The position numbers and the translations under genes were made by a program. Of a DNA stretch of 64,000 bases, positions 55,730 through 64,000 are shown piece by piece. A model generated the notes under the pieces. That model had not been told where the DNA came from, made no database searches, and saw only the letters and a list, made by a program, of their open reading frames with translations. Source of the DNA: Serripes groenlandicus (taxonomy: Eukaryota > Mollusca > Bivalvia > Cardiida > Cardiidae); the NCBI GenBank assembly GCA_031761405.1, contig JASEVX010000003.1, forward strand, positions 149,516,555-149,580,554, in the 5' to 3' direction. Each line of letters starts with the position of its first letter. Within the stretch, counting starts at the first letter, position 1.

Positions 55730-58190
55730 AATTTCAGTTATATCACGGCGTTTCCTGAGTAAATACCAAATACTACCGGTTATATCACGGCGTTTCCTGA
55801 GTAAATACCAAACACTACCGGTTATATCACGGCGTTTCCTGAGTAAATACCAAACACTACCGGTTATATCACGGCGTTTCCTGAGTAAATACCAAATACT
55901 ACCGGTTATATCACGGCGTTTCCTGAGTAAATACCAAATACTACCGGTTATATCACGGCGTTTCCTGAGTAAATACCAAATACTACCGGTTATATCACGG
56001 CGTTCCTGAGTAAATACCAAACACTACCGGTTATATCACGGCGTTTCCTGAGTAAAAACCAAATACTACCGGTTATATCACGGCGTTTCCTGAGTAAATA
56101 CCAATTACTACCGGTTATATCACGGCGTTTCCTGAGTAAATACCAAATACTACCGGTTATATCACGGCGTTCCTGAGTAAATAACAAATACTACCGGTTA
56201 TATCGCGGCGTTTCCTGATTAAATACCAAAAACTACCACGGTTATATCACGGCGTTTCCTGAGTAAATACCTAGTACTACCGGTTATATCACGGCGTTTC
56301 CTGAGTAAATACCAAATACTACCGGTTATATCACGGCTTTCCTGAGTAAATACCAAATACTACCGGTTATATCGCGGCGTTTCCTGAGTAAATACCAAAT
56401 ACTACCGGTTATATCGCGGCGTTTCCTGAGTAAATACCAAATACTACCCCGGTTATATCACGGCGTTTCCTGAGTAAATACCAAATAATACCGGTTATAT
56501 CACGGCGTTTCCTGAGTAAATACCAAACACTACCGGTTATATCACGGCGTTTCCTGAGTAAATACCAAATACTACCGTTTATATCACGGCGTTTCCTGAG
56601 TAAATACCAAATACTACCGGTTATATCACGGCGTTTCCTGAGTAAATACCAAATACTACCGGTTATATCACGGTGTTTCCTGAGTAAATACCAAATACTA
56701 CCGGTTATATCACGACGTCTGCTTAGTAAATACCCAATACTACCGGTTATATCACGGCGTTTCCTGAGAAAATACCCAAAACTACCGGTTATATCACGGC
56801 GTTTCCTGAGTAAATACCCAATACTACCGGTTATATCACGGTGTTTCCTGAGTAAATACCAAATACTACCGGTTATATCACGGCGTTTCCTGAGTAAATA
56901 CCAAATACTACCGGTTATATCACGGCGTTTCCTGAGTTAATACCAAATACTACCGGTTATATCACGGCGTTTCCTGAGTAAATACCAAACACTACCGGTT
57001 ATATCACGGCTTTTCCTGAGTAAATACCAAATACTACCGGTTATATCGCGGAGTTTCCTGAGTAAATACCAAATACTACCGGTTATATTGCGGCGTTTCC
57101 GGAGTAAATACCAAATACTACCCCGGTTATATCACGGCGTTTCCTGAGTAAATTCCAAATACTACCGGTTATATCGCGGAGTTTCCTGAGTAAATACCAA
57201 ATACTACCGGTTATATCGCGGCGTTTCCTGAGTAAATACCAAATACTACCCCGGTTATATCACGGCGTTTCCTGAGTAAATACCAAATACTACCGGTTAT
57301 ATCACGGCGTTTCCTGAGTAAATACCAAACACTACCGGTTATATCACGGCGTTTCCTGAGTAAATACCAAATACTACCGGTTATATCACGGCGTTTCCTG
57401 AGTAAATACCAAATACTACCGGTTATATCACGGCGTTTCCTGAGTAAATACCAAACACTACCGGTTATATCACGGCGTTTCCTGAGTAAATGCCAAACAC
57501 TTCCGGTTATATCATGGCGTTTCCTGAGTAAATACCAAATACTACCGGTTATATCACGGCGTTTCCTGAGTAAATACCAAATACTACCGGTTATATCACG
57601 GCGTTTCCTGGGTAAATACCAAACACTACCGGTTATATCACGGCGTTTCCTGAGTAAATGCCAAACACTTCCGGTTATATCACGGCGTTTCCTGAGTAAA
57701 TACCAAATACTACCGGTTATATCGCGGAGTTTCCTGAGTAAATACCAAATACTACCGGTTATATCACGGCGTTTCCTGAGTAAATACCCAATACTACCGG
57801 TTATATCACGGCGTTTCCTGAGTAAATACCAAATACTACCGGTTATATCACGGCGTTTCCTGAGTAAATACCAAATACTACCGGTTATATCACGCCGTTT
57901 CCTGAGTAAATACCAAACACTACCGGTTATATCACGATGTTTCCTGAGTAAATACCAAATACTACCGGTTATATCACGCCGTTTCCTGAGTAAATACCAA
58001 ATACTACCGGTTATATCGCGGAGTTTCCTGAGTAAATACCAAATACTACCGGTTGTAATGATCCTGACATCGATACATCAGTCGTAAAACTATCCCCGAA
58101 ACCCTGAACCCAAAGGAGGGTAGCCATTACTACCACTTCCAGTTCGAATCCAAGTCTCTGACCTCTTCACCACGGAAAGTTTACAAAGTA
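55730..58190 (-). mobile_element. tRNA-derived SINE enlarged by the 42-bp array
   Basis: Left of the array AATTTCAGTTATATCACGGC is the inverted SINE tail. Right of it ATGATCCTGACATCGATAC, CCCCGAAACCCTGAACCC and GTAGCCATTACTACC match the SINE body at 1961-2045. Further right GTTCGAATCC (inverse GGATTCGAAC) is a B box at about 58142, and TTCACCACGG may be the remains of the A-box side. The head is less complete than in the copy at 1591. Confidence 0.75.
55738..58062. repeat. 42-bp minisatellite, about 55 units
   Basis: The unit is CGGTTATATCACGGCGTTTC, CTGAGTAAATACCAAATACT, AC. It contains the SINE tail motif ATATCACGGCGTTTCCTGAG itself. Variants ACACTAC, CCCCGG, ATATCGCGG and GGAGTTT recur in blocks, suggesting multi-unit duplications. 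Single-base indels break the 14-codon frame, so the 125- and 108-codon frames at the left end are by-products. Confidence 0.95.
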
Positions 58191-59454
58191 GGCGTCACAA
58201 AGATACCATATTGGGGTGTTCACATATTCACTTAACGCAGTGGCCTCTCCTTCTGTTTAGTTCTGAACTCTTACATATTTCTGATCAGTTCGTTCGGATA
58301 TGTGTAAGGGTACAATATTTATGCTAATTACTACCCGCTGAATGGGAACCATCTTTCGTGTTTGCCAAAAAGCTGTCATTTGATTGGTGGACTCGATACT
58401 GTGACCCCATTACGTGTCGTTTAATTGGATTATTTTAGCTAACACAAACCTGTAAGAGTAACAATTATTAGGGTAACAAGCAACGCCCAACACTACGTTA
58501 GTTAAATCCGAATACACCGTATGTAATTGGGTAAACATTTGTTTGCAGGGTCAAGGTTACGGATACGGCAAGGTGTCAATTTTTGACACTTCCGCAGTCG
58601 TATTACTATCTTTTGAGGACACTTAAATTTACATAAAGACGTTTAATTCAATTAACAGAAATACACACCGTTTTATGTTCCGTATTAATTTCAGTTGTCT
58701 TTTCATTGGCATACCGACACGCATTTGTTTAGTGTGTGTGTTTTTTCCTAATTTCTCTCTGCTTTTCTTTTGTTTTAAATAGTTTGTATTTACTTTTGTT
58801 TTTCCTAACATACGTATATACTTTCAACGGTCTAAATTTAGTGTAGAGGATGACTTATATTCAGAAAGCATGATGTAAAAGCCTAAAGAATAACTATTTC
58901 ATACATACTACGAGATGTTTAAAATAGTGTGAGTCATTTTCGTATCTATTGAACCATACAGGTCGATGTTTATCTGTTCAATGCAATATTTATTTTGTCG
59001 AAAAAAGTAAAACACGTGGATATTATTATTATTACATTCTTGAATTATTTCCTATAAAGTTATGCTTCACAACCCAATTAAAATATGCCATGCTGAAACA
59101 AATTGTAATCTGGATACAAGTTAATGGCAACATGGTAATCAAGGTAGATACACTGTACTTTTTACAAAAAGGTTGATTGGGTTTTGTTATCTTTATTGGA
59201 AGCTTATTATCAGATACACGTGAAGAGACGGGATAGCCGGCTTGATTTCTGACACTTACCTGAGAATGGTTGTTGTCTAGACAACACGAGTGATGTCATC
59301 AGACTGGCCGGTCAAGTGTGTTACAATTATGACTCACGTGATAGTCGTAAAAACGATAGTATGGTCACACAATATTGGCGAATGTAAATAAATATCTAAA
59401 CATACCCTATCGACCAGATAGAAATGTTCATGAAACAAGATTAAAAATACAATT
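58191..59454. other. Unique stretch with a 16-bp palindrome
   Basis: TGTTGTCTAGACAACA (59271-59286) is a perfect palindrome and GTGTCAATTTTTGACAC (about 58574) a small hairpin. No gene seen. Confidence 0.5.
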
Positions 59455-59909
59455 TAACCCTTTACCGCTTACAGACTCATTCGGATGCAGCATAAGCAAC
59501 GACTTTTGAAATTAGTGTGGCAAAAGGAGAATGAGCATTTTATCCTTTTTGCCACAATGATTCAAACTCAAAAATGTTATACTTTCATTTATAAAGATAT
59601 TCAATATTTTTATCTGAATGTTTTCAAATTATTCTACTGCAGGTTTGTGGTATGTCGATTTGTTGTTGTGTTTTATTGGGGTTTTATGCCGCTTTCAAAA
59701 TTATTTCAGTTATATCACGTTGACCGTTCACATATTTGCATGATCCCTGGGTAAACAAACCAGTACTAGGCTAGGAAATGTGCCTTTCCTAAGGGCATTC
59801 CACCATGACCGGCGTACGCGACTGGGGATCGAACCATGGACGCCCGGTTTCAAATCCCCGACGCTAACCACTCGACCACGGCGGATTCTTTGCTATGTGG
59901 AAAGGGTTA
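59455..59909 (-). mobile_element. TTAA-type MITE split by a SINE
   Basis: TTTAACCCTTTACCGCTTAC, AAGGAGAATGAGCATTTTAT, TACTGCAGGTTTGTGGTATG form the left part. GTGGAAAGGGTTAAG, the missing right end, resumes at 59897 after the SINE. Confidence 0.85.
59659..59893 (-). mobile_element. tRNA-derived SINE inserted in a MITE
   Basis: The minus strand starts with a tRNA-like head: A box CCGTGGTCGAGTGGTTAGCG (59862-59881) and B box CCATGGTTCGATCCCC (59824-59839 region). The tail CGTGATATAACTGAAATAAT and AAAGCGGCATAAAACCCC match the SINE family, ending in an A/C-rich run. Flanking TATGTCGA (59651-59658) and TATGTGGA (59894-59901) look like an 8-bp target-site duplication with one change. This is the most complete unexpanded SINE in the window. 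Confidence 0.85.
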
Positions 59910-60905
59910 AGAAAACACGGTGCGTATGCTCTCGTATGGCAGTCTGGTACTGTCGTAACTGAAACATATTTCAAGAATAGCAGTTGTTTACTAAGAAAGT
60001 ATTTTATACATCAACGATCGATCTGCCAAAGTATAGTGTGCGTGATATAGTAGCGTTTGTATAAACAAAAACAAAATCACCAATCGGCATGTCAGAAAAA
60101 CGTTTATTAAAATCAGAGCCTGGTATGCTTGTGGTAAAGGTGCAAAACAAATCGTTTCTATATAAATAAAATATTTCACTTTGTGTGAATAAAAGAACAA
60201 GTAAAACCATTGCACTTTGTAATGACTGTCGCTATCTCTCTCACATGCATTTTCACCGACTTTCGGCCGTTTGTTCCTACTCGTTAACATTCCAACTCTC
60301 CAATAACTTTAATCTTATTGTGCTCACTTTCTTTTGTGATTCCATCGTAGCTTTATTCTCATATACAACGTTGGCATGAAGACATATTTGAAGTTTGAAG
60401 AAGTTACCGAACACACTGATTGCAAAGGTTAATTGTGATATCCACTTCAAGATTTACACTTTATGCGCTGAATGCCATGCATACAAACTATCTCAGATTT
60501 GGAGATTTGATTAACGCAATAATCCGTTGGGTTTGAATCTATTATATTTAACTTGAGATTCCCCTTTCCTTGCCTATGTATGGAAAAGTGTGTAAAAACT
60601 ATCTCAGATTTGGAAGTTTGATTAATGCAATTATCCGTTGGGTTTAAATCTGTTATATTTAACTTTCCAAGTTAGTAATGTTGGTGTCGCTTGTATACCA
60701 GTTAAATAGGAATACATTTCTTATTTCATCATACTTTGGGCAATGAGATAAAGCAACAAATACACATTCAACAAATATCTAAGAAGAAACTGGTAACAAA
60801 CGTGGGCCGTTCTCAAACAATACGCAGTTTTATTACGACTAATTACATGCGACAGTAATAGTACCTACAACATCAATGAAATGACTATTATAAGGTGTAA
60901 TATAT
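59910..60905. other. Unique stretch with a 110-bp-spaced duplication
   Basis: ACTATCTCAGATTTGGA with TTGATTAANGCAAT and ATCCGTTGGGTTT occurs at 60488-60553 and again at 60598-60664. No gene seen. The 99-codon minus-strand frame (59991-60290) has no recognisable domain. Confidence 0.5.
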
Positions 60906-61109
60906 GAGCCGTCCCCTCGAGGGAAAACCAACAATGTGGACTCTGCGTAAAGTATCGAATTCGGATCAGCCTAAGCATGCCGCGCAGGCTAAACCCGGAC
61001 AGACACTTTTTCGCATCCTGTGGTTTTTCTGTTTCAGGAATCATTACTCTATACCTCTATCCCCCTGAGACGGAATGTACCGGCCCGGATTAGACTGCGC
61101 GGAGGACTG
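60906..61109 (-). mobile_element. GAGCC-type MITE, copy 10, cut by (CT)n
   Basis: GAGCCGTCCCCTCGAGGGAA to CTCTATCCCCCTGAGACGGA and GATTAGACTGCGCGGAGGAC are intact. The right foldback then ends abruptly in the microsatellite and the right terminus is absent. Confidence 0.88.
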
Positions 61110-61356
<247 letters not shown>

Positions 61357-62437
61357 ATACAACTTACGGTATATAAGAGAGCATGATCGACACTGTGGCA
61401 CGTATCAAGGACTCCTTTCCATTTATCAATTTCAAGGCTGCATGGTTTGGAAGCAAGACAATGTGGTTTCTATTGAAGAAGTGTTTAAAACAATAATTTG
61501 ATCTCCCATGCTACCTAAAGTTATTGACAAAGTGAGGTTGTTGTGAAAAGACTCGTGTTTCATATTACTCCGTAATTCCCTCATCTCTTCACTTATGTTT
61601 AAGATAGAAGAAACCGTGTCTCAATAATAAATCACCAAGATTTAGCTGACCGTATACGTATTCTGACCTTGGTTTACGTAGATCTATGACCTTTCGACTA
61701 TTTTGGTTTAATAGCTGCTTCAAAAGTACTGCGAAAAATTAAAATAAAGGTAGAAAAGTTATCCCAATATTATTAGTTCCGTGTTCCTAGGAAGGTTGTG
61801 AAGGGTTTAAGTCGTCGTTGATTGGGCTTTGAGTATATAGAATATTCCGCCCTAACTATTTAATTTGTAATTTAAGCATAAAAATAATAAGGACGGAGTG
61901 TTTATTTAAACATTGTCAGTGGTAATTGATCTCTTTTCAAATAAAAAATTGACGGACAACCGCCCGATTCAGCGCCTAAAAGTGGATCGAACTTAGCACG
62001 CTTTGTTGATGATCTCTTGAGGGTAATTGTAAAGATAACCTTTGCTATCAAATTTCAGTCAAAACAATTTCTTTGTCGTTTAACAAGTGATTATAGGACC
62101 CTTTCAAAAATGATCACGTTAGATCTAACGAATTTATTTGCACAATAATATCTCAACAACGTGTAATCAAATTGGTTAATACTTAGTATTATTAAGAAAT
62201 GTTGTAAATTGATTTTTTATATTGATATTTTTGTTTACAGATTTGATTAATATGTCACATTTGATAAACTACCAAAAGGTCTTCAAGCTGACAAGATGCT
62301 CAGTATAGACAAAAACAGAACATGAAGACAATTATGATATAACATGGAGTAGGATAGTTTGGGAATAGTTTCATAAGATTGGCATTTAAGCCGTGCTAAA
62401 GTAGGACAATGTTTCTTCGATGCTTCTTTATTATTTA
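61357..62437. other. Unique AT-rich stretch, no gene recognised
   Basis: No frame above 60 codons and no repeat-family match. Confidence 0.5.
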
Positions 62438-62669
62438 TTAACCCGTTTCCCTCATACGACAATTCTGCAGCATACGACTTTGAACGTATTTTGTCAAAAC
62501 AAAATTCTCCATAATTGAATGGACTAACCTATGACACAAAAGTGGAAAACATTATGGCAAAAGGAGAAATTGCAGGTTTTGTGCAATTTCTTCTTTTGTC
62601 ACTATGTTTTCAAAAAGCCGTCTGCTGCAGAGGGCGTCAGAAAGCGGTCTACATGAGGGAAAGGGTTAA
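62438..62669 (+). mobile_element. TTAA-type MITE, full-length copy
   Basis: TTAACCCGTTTCCCTCATAC to CATGAGGGAAAGGGTTAA, with TTAA at both ends. The central AAAAGGAGAAATTGCAGG/TTTTGTGCAATTTCTTC foldback and GTCTGCTGCAGAGGGCGTC are intact. The 88-codon frame over it is not credible. Confidence 0.93.
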
Positions 62670-63208
62670 CAGGGAGTGCGAACGGTCCCTGAACGGTCGC
62701 GCTCACTTATCTAGGTCTACAGAAATACTTACTGTTTGTTATGGCAGAGCGCCGAACATGTTATCTTATAGTTTACAATGATAGCAATTTTATATTAAAT
62801 TCTCCGATTTTAAAAAACTTAAAAATGTGGTGTCCCGAGCTTAAAATGACATGCTACACATCTCTGATACTTCTGTGTGTTTATAAATAAGTTTTATTTT
62901 AAAACAAAATATGTGAAATCTCTAAACTTCTTATTATTTCCATGCATACACACCAATAAGTGAATACTTTGGCTTGTTACATCTATGTTCAAAAACTTAG
63001 ATATCGTATTGTTAATCATAGTGAGGAGTAACTAGTAGAAGTTTCAACAAAACAGGCTTACCACAAAAAACAGTTTCTACGTTTTAGTATCGTGGCCTCC
63101 ATGGATGGCTTAAATAGCCTCACCAACTATTTCAAATATTGAACGTTGGAAGGGAAAAGAGGACCAAGTTTCGAGTTTCTGGTGCGTAATACTGCGGAAA
63201 GCATGTTT
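62670..63208. other. Unique stretch, nothing recognised
   Basis: No gene, RNA or repeat signal seen. Confidence 0.5.
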
Positions 63209-63443
63209 TCACCCGTTGCACACATATACAGACGCATGCTGATGTCCCCGGTAGGCAGAACGACGTTTGAACACACTCGGGACAAAATGAGAAATTACTC
63301 ATAATTGTTATGATGAATTTCTCCAATGTGCCACCCTATGTTTTCAACTCTATGTTTAAAACAAAACTGTCAACATGTAGTGTTCTCTACACGTTTCTAC
63401 AGTCGTCTGTTGTAGATTTGTTGTAAGTGTGGGAAAGGGTAAA
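63209..63443 (-). mobile_element. TTAA-type MITE, diverged full-length copy
   Basis: TCACCCGTTGCACACATATA, CAGACGCATGCTGATGTCCC, AATGAGAAATTACTCATAAT, AGTCGTCTGTTGTAGATTTG and GTGGGAAAGGGTAAA. Confidence 0.8.
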
Positions 63444-63524
63444 TAAGACTAAAAACAAAGCTTTAGACGCCCTACTAACGTAAGACCATTATCCCAATCT
63501 CCTAGAAGGATCGTATAAGTGGGA

Positions 63525-63632
63525 TTTGAACACGGTACATGAGTTTAGGCCAAATATAAGGATTAGGCTCGTCTCGGAGCGGGTCGCTATTATTTCAAAA
63601 CTTATTCCATATTACCGCCGGGCCACTTTAAA
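63525..63632 (-). mobile_element. Possible tRNA-like fragment with long spacing
   Basis: On the minus strand GTGTTCAAATCCCAC is a fair B box. A possible A box GGCCCGGCGGTAATATGG lies about 75 bases upstream, roughly twice the usual distance. It may be a SINE head with an insertion, or chance. Confidence 0.3.
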
Positions 63633-63667
63633 ACTTCTAGATAAATTTAAAGAATCAAAATAAATCA

Positions 63668-64000
63668 GTTCATCTGTATGAATGGTTATAATTACGAGTC
63701 GTTGGGGTCGCTCATCTGTATAGAAGTAATAATTACGGTCGTTTGGTGTCGTTGTTTCTGTATGAAGTATATATTATGGTCGTTGGGTCGTTCATTTGTA
63801 TGAAGTATATATTGACGGTCGTTGGGTCGTTCATCCCGTATGAAGTATAAATTACGGTCGTTGGGGTAGTTCATCTGTATGAAGTTATAAATTACGGTCG
63901 TTGGGTCGTTCAATCTGTATGAAGTATATATTACGGTCGTTGGGTCGTTCATCTCTATGAAGTATAAATTACAGTCGTTGGGTCGTTCATCTGGTATGAA
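63668..64000. repeat. 38-bp minisatellite, 8 or more units, cut by the window end
   Basis: The unit is about TGAAGTATAAATTACGGTCG, TTGGGTCGTTCATCTGTA with 1-2 base length changes. The right boundary is outside the window. Confidence 0.93.

Overview
The window looks like nuclear DNA from an animal, most likely a bivalve mollusc. This is an inference from three things: the AT-rich base composition, the tRNA-headed SINEs whose tail resembles the molluscan V-SINE family I know as RUDI (recalled, not searched), and the very high load of short inverted-repeat elements and minisatellites. A dreissenid mussel is a plausible guess, but it is not proven. There are no operons, ribosome binding sites or other prokaryotic signals.

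I find no protein-coding gene that I can support. The longest open frames lie inside tandem arrays whose period keeps frames open (15, 33, 34, 42 bp), often on both strands. The other frames are under about 125 codons and show no recognisable domain. Unrecognised short exons in the unique stretches cannot be excluded by eye.

Most of what can be annotated is repetitive. (1) A TTAA-ended palindromic MITE family of about 230 bp has roughly 36 full or partial copies from 1204 to 63443; its termini look piggyBac-like. (2) A second MITE family of about 260 bp, with 30-bp ends starting GAGCCGTYCC, has ten copies. (3) A tRNA-derived SINE has several copies, three of which carry an expanded minisatellite (1591-2223; probably 3946-5590; 55730-58190). 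(4) A single 247-bp double-foldback MITE lies at 10654-10900. (5) There are other tRNA-like fragments at 39455, 44745, 44972 and 63525.

Tandem arrays run along the window. Units are 24 bp (1648), 15 bp (4018), 40 bp (6640), 41 bp (7736), about 50-57 bp (11835), 47 bp (22250), 33 bp (33015), 34 bp (40616-43825), 104 bp (48576-51345, with a 312-bp higher-order period), 42 bp (55738-58062) and 38 bp (63668 to the window end). Microsatellites are (CA)n at 6308, (ACA)n at 16126, poly(T) at 29441, (TATG)n at 47319 and (CT)n at 61110.

The most unusual block is 48576-52830. A palindromic 104-bp satellite with higher-order structure runs into a roughly 500-bp inverted repeat built from a CGATATCTCGAAC motif, then into a low-complexity-rich interspersed repeat. 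The second notable theme is repeated birth of minisatellites inside one SINE family, each with a different unit length.
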